Shown piece after piece: positions 22,641-37,388 of a stretch of DNA of 64,000 nucleotides (positions are counted from its first letter, which is position 1; every line of letters starts with the position of its first letter). The position numbers and the translations under genes were made by a program. A model generated the notes under the pieces. The model saw only the letters and a list, made by a program, of their open reading frames with translations. It was not told the DNA's origin and searched no databases. The stretch spans positions 12,119,501 to 12,183,500 of the forward strand of contig NC_064447.1 of assembly GCF_023343835.1 (NCBI RefSeq), read 5' to 3'. The DNA comes from Lagopus muta. Lineage: Eukaryota; Chordata; Aves; Galliformes; Phasianidae.

Positions 22641-25600
22641 GAGATCTGATGTTCATCCAGTGGTGGGAAGGACAGTGGGTTTTGACATTCCCTGCTGTCC
22701 CTTCCACGGCCCTTGCAAAGGGAAAACATCAAGAGACTCTCCCCGTGCATCTCTCATGCACCAACCTGAGCTTGAGTTGACTTGCCCCAATCCTTCCACC
22801 CCTGAGGAGGTGCTACATCCCACAGCACCGCAGGGCTTAGGTCTGGAAAGGGATGAGTTGGAGCTGTAGGACACCCCTGCAAAGACTGAGCCCCCAGAGG
22901 AAAGCTATCTGCATACATCTGGAAGCGTAGAGATTTAATTTGTCCTTTCTTTGCTGCTTAAATTATACAAATGAGATGGCGTTTTTTTTTCTTGCCTTAT
23001 CCCCAGAGAGTCAATGCATTAAACAAAACATTAAAATATACTCACAATCACGGAAATTCTCTCATATATATTTATAATCTCCAAATTACTGGCATTAATG
23101 CAGAGGTAGCTCCTATGTGCTTATCTCTTCTCCCCGCTTATGTACCCAAAATATACAGCACAAGAAAGATAAACACATTGAAACTACCCATCCATTAACA
23201 CATCTGCCACCCAGAAACAAATGCAAGGGACGCATTTTCAAAGGGAAGCAGAGAAGAAGGAGACAAACACAATTACTGCAATGTGTCTCCACCACTGTCT
23301 GATCATTAGAGACGACGATAAGGGAATTAAGCATCGCTCCAGAGCCTCCGGCTGCTTGGTGGCTGTTTCCAGCATGAGAACCACTAAGAGCAGAGTAAGG
23401 GCAAGGTGGGAAGTGGGCACACAGCTGTGTGCAGAGCAGGGCTCCCCAGTGGTGCTGGGGACAGCTTTCCTCCAAATATTTCTGAACTTTAAGGCAGGGA
23501 ATGCTCTCCATTACACTGGCTCAATGACCTGGCTTATTAAAAAGGGTTCAGCCTCCACCTCCCACTTCATGCTGATGCTCTGCACCGAGGGCTGTGTGCG
23601 GCCAGCTTGATTTGTGGGCACCCCCACAGCACTCAGCCTCACTGGCAAATTCAATCAACCGCCCTCGCAGGAATCACTCCCACAGCCACACAGAGTGCGA
23701 GGGATGTTATTGGAGTGTCCAGTTGTGAAAACCTGACCTTCATCCTCAATAACTTAGCGCTGTGAAAGCCGACTCCTCTGACATTAGTGAGACCGACTGC
23801 TGCTTCCCCAAGACGCATTGACGCCAAGCGCACCTTGAGTGTGCATTAGTAATAAGTTACTGCAGGTGCCTCTCAGTTTCTTCAGTCAAAAAGCAATCGC
23901 CCTCCTCCCTTCCCCATGGCAACCGGGGTTCTGTAATCACCTCATCACCTATTCCAAATTGACGCTGAAACACACGTTCCCAAAGACAGAGAGCTCTGGT
24001 CTCCATTAAACCGCAAATATTTGTTACTGCTCAGACAAAGCACCTTCCAGTCTGCCTCCGGATAGACGTCCCCTTCTCCATTTGAAGGATGGTGGGATGG
24101 GAAGCGTGGAGGAGGTCAATATTTAAACAGCCTGCTAAAGGAAAACTGTGCTCTGAGAGCCGGAAAGCCAAATGCTCTGCAGGTGAAACTTCCAACAAAA
24201 CCAACAAACAAAGGATCAGGAATGAAGTATTGTGCTTTGGCTGTCGGGAGGCCTCCTTTCACCTTTTGTTTTCTGGCTTTGGCAGGCAGGTTGACAGCCT
24301 GAATTGCCACAGCATTTATGCTGCACAGAAGGTATCTTAATTTTGAAGCCAATGCAACAGGAGACATCTAAGCCAGAAATAGAGATCACCATTTGTTCTT
24401 CCGTTGTCATCTGCAATGGCAAGAAAGCAGCTGCCCTGACAGCCAGGCAGAGGGAGAGCCGGGGCAGATCCCAGCGCTCACAGACACTGTGAGATCCAGG
24501 ATTTGACCTCCAGGTGTGAGCAACGATGCTGTGTGCTCACAACTTTCCTTCTCCAAAACCATTTGCTCTGTGCAGCCTTTCCAAGACTTCCTGTACAGAC
24601 AGGACAAAATCGAGGCTCTGCGTTTTGCTCCAGAAGTACAACAATAAATAAACTTCAGGGTGATCGTGTGAATTCAAAACTGAAGGATATGAATTTCAGG
24701 CTTTTTTTTCCTAAACGTTTGTACTGTGTAAGTCACACTAGTTTGAAGGCATACAGGGAAATACAGGAAAACTGGGCAAATCAAGGTATAGATCATTGGG
24801 GCAATATTCAGTACGAGGAGGAAAGGCAACGATTCTTCGAAGAGGAGGAAGGATGGGAATTCTGACGGACAGCGAGGAGTGCGCGGCTCTTGACGGGAAT
24901 ATAAAAAACCTCCGGATAAGAAACCGCGCACACAAACACGTTGCTTCGTGGCACCATCTGCTGGGAGAGAGCAGGAACGGCCCAGAGCAGGAGGCACAGA
25001 GGCTGTTTGCTGCTTCCAAGAGGCGCAGGTGAAACGCGGAGCGTCAGCCCCTGAATGATGTGAAGTTACACACAGCCGTAACAAGGAGGGGCCGGGTTGG
25101 AGCTGAGAAATTGCTTGATCCTCGCCTAAGTTTCTTGCAAGGCTGCTTTCGGTTCCATGCTTCATACATTTGGTATCTGGATTTAACCTCCAGGGCCACA
25201 TGTTGCCGTGGTTCTTGGAGAAGTAATAACCTCCTCTGGGACGTCGGTGCAAAGATCTCTAAGATGATATGGAATTCAGAGAAAGTCCTGTGTCTTCCAG
25301 CAACAGCTCAGGGTTCCATCCCACCCCCTGATTGTGTGGCTCAGCCGTTCAGTAAGCATCTCCATTTGAAGAGCAGTGGCAAATTAAAAATCTTCTTGAA
25401 AAGAATCCAGCATTTAAATCAGCCTCTGGACTCTCTCAAGAAAGGCCATTACGCTTAATTCCCATTCTTCTGCAGCATATTTCAGATAGACAAATGGAGA
25501 GGGCTTTTTTTAGAACTCAGCTTTGAAATCCTGCTGATGCCTCAGCAGAATCAGTGCCTCACATCCCCAACTGCTAGAGACTGCAGCAGTGTGCCTTGAG

Positions 25601-28600
25601 GAAGAGGAAGGGGATTCACACAGGAGTTTCTGATGGAACAAAGGTGGATTGTTCTCATCAACATAATGAGAGAATCTCCGTTCCATCTAAACAGAACTTA
25701 AATTATTTATAGAGGGGCCACTTCAGCCACTAATTCTGCAAGAAAATTCTGGATCCCACCCCATTTCCCAGCTGGAGATAAAGGCAACTTGGAGATGTTC
25801 CCATGACTCTGTAGTGATTTTGAACAGCAGCTCCTCCCCACACAAAGCCCAGTGTCTCCTGCAGGTCAGCGATGTGGATTCCATCCCTTCTGTCAGCTTC
25901 CATTTATGGGGAGAAAGACCACATCTCTGCTGTGAGCTGCACTCTCTGCTATCAGAGCTTGTAAAGCAAACAGCAGAACTGCATTCTGCACGACCTCATA
26001 AACTGCAGAATAATGCTAAAATTGAACGTGGCAATGGCTCTGCTTTGGCTGCAGCCACCACTGAGGACCTGTTCTGCAGTTTTGTTCATTTTGTTTTTAA
26101 GAGCATCAGAAAGCTACGACTGAAGATTATTTGTGTATCTGCTACAGTGGAGCTTTGGTACTTTGCTTTTAAGATAAACAAAGCAGCACAAGCCAAACTC
26201 CACGGCGCTGCATTTTGCAAACCAGAGGAATATAAATGAAGGGCTTGAAACAACGCTTTGCCAAGGATGCAGGGCCACTACACAGCGAGGTTTAGTGACA
26301 TATACTTCATCATGCCAATCAATAAAGTAATTGGAATGTTTCAGGTTTTCCTTTCAGGTTTTCCTTTTCATTAGACACAAATATTAGATGCATACTTTCA
26401 AAACACTTGAAGGTTGCAGCTCTTAAAATGACACAAAGCTCTGAGCCTTCTCAGGCCCTTTGTACTTCTCGGGTCTGTTGGGGCACTTAGGAGCCATTAG
26501 TCACCCACTGGCATATTTAGGGAGCTAATGGCCTTGAAAACCCGATCCTTGTGAGCAAAAAGCATTTGGTTGTATGGGACGCGTGGAACATCAGAATATT
26601 GGGCAGTGCAAATACACAGTGGCAAGAGAATGTGTACATAATTGCCTGTCCTCGTGTGTGATGCCATGATGGTGTTCACTGCTGATGGCTCTCCAGCTCC
26701 CAATGAGCCTCACGCATAGCAGACCCAAAGTCTGGGCTCCTGTATCACTCAGCACTCTGAAAATACTGATGTACTTCCCAAGTTCCCCTGCAGACTGCGG
26801 CTGGGATTCCCAGACCGGGCACTAGATGGCAAAGCATCCTGAGAATGGGGATTTCACGTCTGCGTTGTCCCCTTTGGGAGGACTTACGGGAGGTTTGGGG
26901 CGTTTTTCAAACTCCGTTCCAAATAAGGAATTGGCGAATGTAAATGCACGGAGCCCAAGAGAGATGCGAGTGAATTTGTATTCCCCTCCTACCTCCAGGC
27001 TGAGGAATTTGTGCACAAACGTCTGACGCTGTTTCCATCGTGGCTGCTCCCCCACTGACAGACTGTGGCCATAGTGCTTCAAATATGCAAGCGCTGCACT
27101 GCTTCAGGAGAGCTTTGCTGCTAAGGCAGGCACGCTGCTCCCTGCAATGGGCACAGCAATGTGCAGCACGTGAGCCCTAGCGCCTCCAAAATTATGTAGG
27201 AATCGCTGAGCCACCGGGGCTGCTACACAGGGCATAGAGATGTGGAACTCAGCCCTGGGTGGCCTCCCCACATCTCTGTCCTTCACCCTGAAAGGCTGCA
27301 GCCCCATCCATGCAGCGCAACCCACAGCGCTTGTCACACAGAGGGAGATGCCCACTGCTCCTCACTGCACGTGGGGGATTCAGCAGATTTAGGGACGAGT
27401 GAGTGACAGATCCCCACTATTCATCCACCAGGTTCCTGTGCCAAATCCCACCTCAGCACACCACTGCATGGCTTTGATGCTACACAGAGCAGCTGCTTCT
27501 CCTGGGACAGGCTGATATAGCGTGACGGCAGCACGCTGGGCACGATGGCATAGGGCATCCTGCATTTCCCCGAGGTGCTCATTGCCACCATCCTTATGAC
27601 AGCAAGCCAAAGAGCAGTGTCACCATTCCACTTATGGACAGCATCACACGGTGATTCGGGACCTCAGAAGCCCTCCAGCCATGTATTTCATGTGCAGTAG
27701 TCTCACCTGTGCACACCTGGACCTCACCTGGGATGCTGTAAGCTCTCCTCTCCCCCCCAGGGTCGGTGTCCTTTGCTCACCAGGTTCTGTGCCTGCTGGA
27801 GAGGTTTACTCCTATGTGAAGGCATTGCAAAAGGATCCCAGTGCCAACCACACTGCTTGGCAAACAGAGGGGAAAATGTGTTAAAAAATGAGACTTCCGT
27901 GCATGTTCTCTGTCTGGAATCTGCCCGCAGAGCAACTCACATTTCTCAAAGGGAGCCATTATTTCAAACTATTTGCTGAATAACTTCAGAGCGTAATTGC
28001 AGGGCTGAAGCTCTCCTGCAAACAATTCCTGAGGACATCCGGGTGGCTGTGGCTCTGCTCAGCCCTCTCTCTGTGTTCCTTAGTTGTGCGTGGATAAGCC
28101 CTGATTCAGGCAGGAAGGGCAAATAAACCTGTTTACAAAATCTTGACCATAAGAAAAAAGAAAGGCAGAACCTTAAAATTCCATGCTTCTAACATAACTG
28201 TGGCTGAAATAGCCTGACAGGGAGAACAGAGCAGCTCTGGACTCCCACACACCTGGTGCAGGGCTCTGTTTGAGATATGCATTTCCGATTGCCATTCATT
28301 AGGTCAAATAAGGAGTCCTCTATCTGCCCTGGTGTCCAAACAGAACTGAGTCCCCAGCAGAGGGATGGGAGGAGCTGCCTGCAGAAGTGCTGGGCTGGGT
28401 ACCAAAGTCATCATTCAGGCCCCATTTCCTGCTGAAATCATGAAATAATAGACGTCCAATTAAGTGGTAAAGCAAAATGCATAGAGAAGTATTGCTTACA
28501 GAGAGCTGGCATAATGGGAATATTTTACGTGCCTGGGCTTTAGATAACCTATTTCTATTCTCTCCCTTGCTGCCCTTGGGGCTCCTGAGAGAATGTTATC

Positions 28601-30114
28601 TTCTTGAAATGACTTTTCTCCTCCAGCACCTCAAGTCCTCTCCCTGCTTCACCAGGGCAAACGACCACAACTGCTGCTAGACTAAACACAGGCCGAATGG
28701 CTGGAGTGAGAGGCCAGGTTATCTGACACAGGCTGCAGCCCTGAGGCGTGGGTGTCCTGCTGTGGTTGTCTCCACAAGGTGCCTGTGTGGGAACAAGGGA
28801 AACAGCACGGGGAACCAACATCTCTGCATGAGATGTGCAGCGAATGGAGGTGCTCAATGGCTCAGTGCCTCCTTGCTTCACAATTCATTTCACCTGCCAC
28901 GTAATCACAGCCCAAAGCAGCAAACAACCCAAACCATTGAATTGTTGCAGCTGATAACCTACAATATGCTTTCTGTAGTTCCTGGCACCTGTCTGGCCCA
29001 AGAACATTCCCAACGCTCAGGAAGGAGCCATCACCCCAGGACAACCAGAGGCAGAGAGTGCAGTGACTCACTGAGCATCGGGGTGTGACCAGGGAATGGA
29101 AAACCCTTTGTGTCGATTTCTGAGAACAGAGAGAACTGCAAATGCTCAGGAAAGGAAACAGAGGCAGCCCAACACACTGCCACATGTAGAGCTTGCATCA
29201 GACTGCTGCTGAGGCAGTCCAGGCCCACAATCAACAGAGGGTTTCCTATTCCTTCTCTTTTGTTCTAAAGTCTCTCGTTTTGAGAAGCCTCTCTTTATCT
29301 GCAGACAGCTTTGCTGGGGACAAGCGTGGGGTTTGTCACTAATGGGAAGGGAGCCCTAAAAGCTGCTGAAGGAGGCACTGCTTTACCATTTTTTAATTCA
29401 GCCCCAGTGCCCTGACCCTAGAGAGCTGTTTTTGTAGCATGAGCAAAACCACCCCTGTGCCCCCTGTGGAAAAGAAAATGATGCAAGCTGTGGGGATGCA
29501 GCTCCAAGCTAGAAAAATCTCACAGCTCCAGCAACCTCGATGGAGCTGTGGTGGCAACATGGTTTTATCTCCCACTGGGAGCTGTTGCAGAGAGCTCACA
29601 GGGATGCAGGTGGCCCTGAGTCTGGCTCTGGAGGTGATGACAAACCCCAGAGCACAGGGGGGTGAGGATGCTTGCCTTCCCCTCTGGAGCTGCCCTGGGA
29701 ACGTGGCACAGCCCCAGTTCTCAGCAGTGGGAGCCTGGTGCAGGTGCAGCACCGCAGTGAGCAACCAAAAAACACTGCGGGACAGCCTCTTCCTGCCCCT
29801 TCCTGACCTCATCCTCTCTCAAAGCAAATGTGCTTCTCTTTCAGGGGGGAGATATCCTCTGTTGCTGTGGGCCAAACAAGAAAAGGAGAAAAACAAACAG
29901 CCCCAGCTCCCGCTATCTCTGGGAAGCTGTCTGAGAAGGGTTGGGAAGAGCACTGTCTGTGCCACGTCCTCCAGCCCTGCAGCTGGGCAGCAGCAAGCTG
30001 CAACACCGCCAGCACCAGCAGTGCCTCACCAGGTCAGGCAAACGTGTGCATCTTCCCCATTTTATAGGGAAAATATTGACTTGGCCTCCAGGCTCAGCGC
30101 TGTGCAAAGACGCA
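22641..30114. other. intergenic stretch
   Basis: No gene I can support. A 13-bp tandem duplication (TTTCAGGTTTTCC twice) lies at 26339-26364. The longest frame starts at 29439 and is discussed under findings. Confidence 0.5.
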
Positions 30115-30195
30115 GGATCATAGAATTATTAAGGCTGGAAAAGATCACCAGCCATCAACCCATCACCACCGTGGCCACCAAGCCACATCATGAGA
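30115..30195 (-). mobile_element. CR1 LINE 3' fragment, antisense
   Basis: GGATCATAGAATTATTAAGG, CTGGAAAAGATCACC and AGCCATCAACCCATCACCAC are antisense CR1 words. A few bases of the consensus are missing between the last two. Confidence 0.8.
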
Positions 30196-33100
30196 CACCA
30201 CGTGACATCCTGGAGGTCAGTACAGGCAGCTGCCCTCCCAGGAGGCAGAAGGTCAGACGATAAGAGAGGAGCAGGTTGCGTTGGTCCTCCAACACGTGGG
30301 CCCCATCCCAATGGGACTCCTGCCACCACTCCCAGTACCACACAGATCTACATGGAGCCACAGTGGGGCAGGGAGAGCACTTTGCCTGCAGACACACAGC
30401 AGGGATCACTGCTGCAGAGTGGTAACAGCTTTGTCCAAAGCAAACACCAGCAAGAAAAATACATCATGAAAACAACAAGCTCAGAGCCGAAAACAAAGCA
30501 GCCACTTTCCGTGTGTTCTCTCGTTAAACGGCGGTACTGTGAGGAGTGAGTTGGGATATTGAACCAAGATGTTCCAATACAGGATTTGTCTCTGGCAGCT
30601 GGGCTGTATTGGAAATTTCCTTCCAATAGGCACTGCCAGAAAGAAGCTGACACTGACAAGAGCAACCTAACCTATGCTGAAACTTCTTTCTTTTATATTG
30701 AGGGGAAAGAAGTCAACAAAACACACTGCCTTGTTGTCTCTAGTTGTCTTTTCAGATTAAGCTGACAAATCCAAGAGCTAGATTTTAGCTGGTGTCTCAG
30801 TTCCAAAGGCAAACTGTGCAAGCAGGCTGTTTCCCTATTACAAATAAAAGCATTACTTTCAAACCTGCAGACTTTCCAAAAGTGAGGAACTGCATCCAAG
30901 CACGCTGACCTTTTTCTAAGCTCTAAAAAATGTAATAAATGCAAACTGCAGCAGCATCTGGAGCCTGCCCCAACATCTTGAATTCACATTCTCATTTGCT
31001 GATGACAAATGCTCTGCATTTTTCTTACTTTTTTTATCTTAACAGATTTGCTCCCAGAAACCACTGCGTAGAGCAATGGCTGCTCTGGAGGACCCAATGT
31101 GGGGATGTGAGGGGGACCATAATGTGGCAGCTTCATCTTGCTATTGGGCTTCCATCCACAGCTGTGGGGGGGGGGGGGTGGAACAGAAGCGCAGCTCATC
31201 CTGGTCTTACAAAGGGCTTTTGGTTAGAAAGTGGCTCCTGGCACCTCAATATTCCCCAGGAAAACCTGAGCACACAATGCAAAGTTAACTGCAGCAATGC
31301 AGTACCTGCGGGATAACTTTGAGCATTCCTCCCACTACTGCAGTCTTGGAAGAAACCAATGATTATATCCCAGAAATGGGCCAGAAAGTTCAGGTTTAAG
31401 GTCTGAAAAGGAAAAGGGAAAACCAGTACAGTTCTGATTCCATCATGGTGAAACAGGAATTAGAGGCAGCTCCCAGTCCTGCTAGCTGGGTACCTGCTAC
31501 AGAGCCCAGACCCAAGCCATAAGGACTAAAGCACACAGCAGCTGTGTCTGCAGTGCCCTCAGCTCAGTCCTTGACTGCTGACTGCGGCTGGAACAGGAAT
31601 ACAGCAAGCTGCTGGCCTGGGGATATGGAGCTGGAGGGACACCCACAGCTGCTGATGGAGTCTGGCTGTCCCACACCCACTGCAACAACCACATGGAGGT
31701 TGCACAACACGAGCATCCCTAGGACAACAGCAGAGAATGGAGCTGTTTTATGGGGGGAGCAGACAGTCTGGGGGTGAACTGGCATTGGATACCTGAGTGA
31801 TGCTATGTTGGGTCCCCACCACGTACAGCATTACTTGGGCAACGCTGCCTACACTTCATTCATCGATTCCCCATTAGCTAAAGGTCAGTGAAGCCTTTGT
31901 AAAAAAGCTTTGCACTCTCAGCACGATTATTCTAGATGACAAAAATACTTCTGATTTACCCAAGAGCCAAAATATATATAGTCTGAAATCAATAAGGCAC
32001 GCAAAGGTTGAGAGAGGGGAAATAGAGATGGATAGAGGTGCCCAACACCACTGAAGGGCCAGTGGCACCAGCCCTTCTGCCCACCCATCCCCTCTATGGG
32101 TCACGCTGCTTTTGCAAAATAATTCCTCGTGGCATTTCATCCCAGTTAGTGCTGCCGTTTTAAAGAAGAGAGCCAGCCTGTCCCTGCTCTGGTTGGTGAT
32201 CTGGGGACAGCTCGATGTGGGCATCACTTTCCCACAGAACCCGGGGCTCTGACCCTGCACCTCGTGTCAGCATCCCTCACGCTCTCCCTGCTCACCTCAG
32301 CCCCCGCAGCCCTTGCACCCCCCAGCAGCACATCCCAGCTCCCTCCTGACCACACTTTTGGCCATGCTGCCTCTCTGACACACACCATGCTGGCTCATCC
32401 CTATCCCTGCTCCTCCCATTTTTCCACAGAGAACTGTCCAGGATCCAACCAAAACAAGAGGCGATCCTGGGCACATTCTCTTCCACCCATTTTGAATTCT
32501 TGCAGTGACAGAGAAAAACATTGCAGCTGCAGCCTCCCTGCTTCAAAATGCAGTGCTGCCAGGGCCGGGTGCCATCCATCCACCCCAGGCACCAAACACA
32601 GCGAAGGCACTGCCCAGTGGGCCAGGACATCTCCTCACTTGGTTAACACGTGGGTCAGATGGGGCTGGGTGTACACTGGCATCAGTCTGGCACTCAGATT
32701 CAGCGCAGACTGAGGATAAGAACCTGAGGACATAATTGTGAAACCCTTCACTAGGGGAAAAGCAGTGCTTCAGTGCTCAGGGACATCGCAGCCAGCTGAG
32801 CCCCTCCGCTCTGCCCAGCCCTGGGGACACCCAAGGACACCACGCATAGCAGACAGACCTGAGGAACCCACTGCGCCTTCAGGCCAACCAGGGACAGAGC
32901 CATAACCTCTGAGCCATCCCCCAGCTGGGTTTTGCCCAGTTTAGAGCTGCACATGGAAAACATGCCCTCACCTCAACACCGTGGTGTGAAGAAAACGTAG
33001 ACCATGGTGGGAGTCATGTAGTCCCATCAAGGAAAATTCCTGCTGCTCCACATTCCTTGGGATCACCGTCACCCCAGATCTCACAGACAGAAAGTTGAAG

Positions 33101-36100
33101 CAATAAGCAGCAGCCTTAAGGTGTAAAGCAGAGAGCAGCACAGCCAAGCACCTGGCAGCTGCCCCCAGGACAGCTGCTAGCATCACCACGCTGTTCTACT
33201 GGCATTGCTCCACGTGCACCTACAGGTTAAGTTGTAAATGATCTCCTTGCACATGACTCTAAGAGCCTCTGGTATTTTGTAGCAGCAATTAATTTTTCAA
33301 GCCCAGGGAAAGGCTCATCAAAAAGCCAACAGAAATGTGACTGGAAACTTCCTCTCCCCCTCCCCAAGGTCATGCTGCTCTCAACAGGAACTAAGCTGAG
33401 CTTCCACAGTTCCTCCACTTCCTTCTTTTTTATTTTTACTTTATTTTAAGCCATTTCTGCACAAAAGCCAAGCCACAGCAGAGCTGGGAAGACAGTGGGC
33501 ACTGATACCAGCACAGCAGGGGGGCAATGCAGCAGCCAGAGGGGCCCTGCTTTTGTGGGAGCCAGGCAGGGGGCAGCAGCCCACCCAGCAGCAGCAAAGC
33601 TCAGGAGCAGCAAACAGGTTCCAGCTCGGCCTCTGCAGAGCTGCCACAGCCCAACTGCAGGCAGAGCTGGATCCACTGCCCAACATTGCTGCTCAGCTCT
33701 TCTGCAGCCAAATGCCAGCCAGCCCATACAGGGACAAGTGTCAATCTCCACAGCCCAAGCTGTATCCTTGATTAAAGCAAACAGAACTACCTTAGCTCTG
33801 CTTCAGACCATGCACTGCTCACTTCCATTTCTTCCCCAGACAGGCATCACTGTCCTCATTAAATCCCATCTTTCCTTTTTCCCCTACCCCCAGTGAGGTT
33901 TCCAACTGTGGGCAAGCCTTTACATCGGAGCCACCTCGTTTGCCTGTCCTATCATCACACCCCGCACCCTTCCTGGCACTGCTCAGCACCACAGCCACAC
34001 ACAGCCCTGCCAAGTCACCGGCCTTCCCCGTGCTCCAGCTTACATAAGGAGGAACAAGCTGGCTTTTCTTCGTCACCCCTTCAATGCTGCCATTCATCCC
34101 CTGCCCTCCACCCGCCCGGTGCCACCTTGAGGGATTCAAAGCACACAGCCAAAAGCCTTCAAGCGTGATCCGAGGGCAACTTTTTACTCCATGATGATTT
34201 CTCCACACTTGGTGGCTCTACAATTTTGTCGCCAGAAATGAATGAAAGGGTTAAAGGGAAAATGATTGAGATTTGAAGGAAACCACGTGGTTAAGGCCAC
34301 CCTGTACCCTGGCAAAGCCGTGCCACTGCTCAGAAAGCAAAGAGCTCTGAAGCCTGACAGCCCTTCCCTGGAGCACACAGGGGCTGTGGGGCTGGGTTGC
34401 ATACCTTGTGCCATAGCAGTGAGTGAGGGACCCCATCTGTCACATGGCTGCAGAAAGACCTTGACTGCAATGCTGAGCAAGCACTAAAGCTGGTCTCAGT
34501 TCCACCTGGAAACATCTCAGTCAAACCCCTGGATATTTTTGCATCCACACATTGGTTCTGCCTCATTGGGCACCAGGCTGGTTTTGGCCAAGTGGTCAGA
34601 AGCAAGCCAGAGGGAGAACAGGATGTAATTTTGCAGGCTGAGCATGAAACAACAGAGCCAGGTTTATTTAGACACAAATAGGCCACTTCAAAGCATTTTT
34701 CTACCTCTCATAAAATCAGCACTAGCATCACAACCATCTAAACTCACAATTTTTAGCTCTCTTCTGACTTCAGGCCAGCATGCACACTGCCTGCCCTCGC
34801 CGGTCATTCTGCCATTGACAAATACTGAATTCCAGCTCCTTCAGAAAACTGGGGGGGGGGAAGCATGGCTGGTTTAAACCCTTTGTCCTTCTCTCCCCCC
34901 TACGTACTCTTTTACATCATCAGAACAGTGCAAGAAACCCACAGAAAAAAAAGAATAAATGCACATTCCTAAAGCTGGAGGCTCTGTCCCAGTCCCCCCA
35001 GTGGCCTCACCACAAAGCTCAGAGCAGCCTGGGCTGCCTTTGACTCCTTCACAATACATTCACAGCAGTGGGAGGGTGGGGAGGAAGGCTTCAAAAGGAA
35101 GAAGCAGCAAGGAGCAGGCTATGGGGAAGCAGCAGCAGAGCAAGCCCTCTCCATGTGAGCCTCACTGCTCTTCTCTGCAGGCACTTAGGAGAATGGCTTT
35201 GGCTGGGTATGGGCTTGAAGACATTGAAATGGCTTAAAGCAAACGCAGGCTGGGCTTGACAGGGTGACAGCCCTCTCCCACCACCACCCTCACCACTCGA
35301 GCTCTCCTGAGGGTGAAGCCATGAAATACGCTCTGCCTTGGACAAGCTGCAGCCATGGCTCATGATGTGGTGTAGGTGAGGATGCAGCTGCAGCCAGTTT
35401 GCAGGATGAGCATCACAGAGGCCCTGCAACTGAGCACAGCTCGGAGGGGCAGGATTTGGTCAAGAGGTGCAGGGGAAGCAGCTGGGAGGAAGTTTGCACA
35501 GCTCGGGCAATGCGGTGCTCATCAGCACATCTGCGCTGCGTCCCCAGCTGCCCACGTCTGCAAATACTAAACATCAATTAAATGGAAATTAGAAGAGGAA
35601 AAAAAAACCAACCAAAAAACAAACACGTTGTAAAGACAACAACCGAAAACATCCACGCTGTAACTTTGAAGAGCAGGATGAAGCCACCCTGAAGAAATGT
35701 AAATATTGCAGGAACCGACAGCCTCCCAGGATTACTCATTACAGCAGATGAGAGTCTCAACATCTTTCTGTTTTGCAGCAATTAGCTTGTAATTGAAAAA
35801 ATAAATTGAAGAGATCAACACTTTTCTATTATTAGTTTTAAATAATGACTCATAAACAAGCACTTCCTTTTTCCCCAGGCTGTGAAGATCTAAGCACTAA
35901 AAATCAGATCATGGCTTCAGGCTCATTTAAACTGCAAATATCTCTGCAGAAATTACAGGAGGGTGCTGTGAATACAATTCTTTGCTCCTAGCATAACTAC
36001 TAGCTATTACCTTTCACTTAAAGATTAAAAAGCTTGGTGCAGCACATTCACCAGGAGGAGCACACAATGCTGAGACAACGTCACACCTCCTGCTGGTCTC

Positions 36101-36960
36101 TGAGCAGAACAAGGAAGCCAGCCCCAAGGCAGCTGCCCAGAACACAAAGCTGCTTCCTGAGGCTTGGACCTCCATCGTTTTCACAGCTCAGGAAAGTAAT
36201 TAAGCATTTCAGCCCTCTGCCTGATCACAGAGCAATTCAGAGAGATGCAGATTCAGCTGATGAGACACAAAGCCTGTCTCCAAAAGCTGCATCCTTTGGG
36301 AAGCAGCCCGCAGGCGCTGAGCACAGTGGGCCACCATCACTGCTGCAGCAGGGCCCAGCAAGGCAGGTGACTAAATCTGCTTCAGTCAGTTGCTACAAGC
36401 ATGAATGCAGCAGATGAGGGCACAGCATCACAAGCAGTAGCTGGCAAACTGAAAACAAATGAATTCAGAGATCACTTCGATGGACACAAACTGAAAGAAA
36501 TCTTTCAGCTTTTCTTCACCCAGGGGTAAATATCCACACCCTGCCACATTCCCCTAAAGCACTGGGAGTTGTGTTATATCCCCATTGCTGCAAGTTACCT
36601 GTGCTGAGCACAGCAGACATCACATCACAGAAGATTCTCCATGCTAGCAATGCAGAGGCTGAGCAAATGCAGTGTTCTGTACAGCACAGCTCCTCCACCA
36701 CGCTGCTGGAAGTGGAAGCAGAGCACAGGCTCTGGGCTGGCCATCTGCACATCCTGAATCACCCCGTGGGCCTCAACCACTTCCCTCCTGTGATCCTGGC
36801 TGTGAGCTGCATGCCTCACCACAGCACGGGTGCTTGGGCACTGAGTGACCCATCTGCTGGGCTCCCAGCCCTGAAGAGATTCAAGTGCCCTGCAACATCA
36901 CAAACAGCCTTGAGACGACACACAGAGGCAAACGCATCAGCACTTTTTAGGTTTTTCTTT
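30196..36960. other. intergenic stretch downstream of CHST12
   Basis: Contains plus-strand G runs of 13 (31166-31178) and 10 (34851-34860). No recognisable exon or RNA gene. Confidence 0.5.
31166..31178 (+). repeat. G13 homopolymer run
   Basis: Thirteen consecutive G on the plus strand in unique sequence. Confidence 0.9.
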
Positions 36961-36966
36961 CACTTC

Positions 36967-36986
36967 TTTTTTTTTTTTTTTTTATT
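36967..36986 (-). terminator. candidate poly(A) site of CHST12
   Basis: On the minus strand AATAAA (36986 down to 36981) is directly followed by a run of A (plus-strand T17 at 36967-36983, overlapping the signal). It lies about 400 bases beyond the CHST12 stop and is the first canonical signal in that direction. Confidence 0.5.
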
Positions 36987-37388
36987 CCTTCCTTTCCTTT
37001 GCCACAACACAAACTTCGTATTAAATATCTTAAATATATTAATTTTAAAAAATGTATTAATAAAAAGCTACTGAAGGACACAGCTGGCAGAGTGACCATG
37101 GGCAGTGACCCACTGCAAAACATGGAGACATTAAAAAAAAAAATAAAAAGGAAACCCAGAAAACAATGATAAAAATACTGGCATTTTTTCCATATGCACA
37201 GCTGGATGGAAATATCCTGAACTTGGCATTACTGCGAAAACGGAAGGGGAAACGGTAGAAAAAATATATTCCATTGTACCAACCTTTATGGAAAAGGGAG
37301 GTAAAAGCAAAAAAAAAAAAAAATGAGGAGGCTTTAAACATTTTTGGTATTTCAGATGTTCCCTCCCCCACCCGCAGCCCAATCACTT

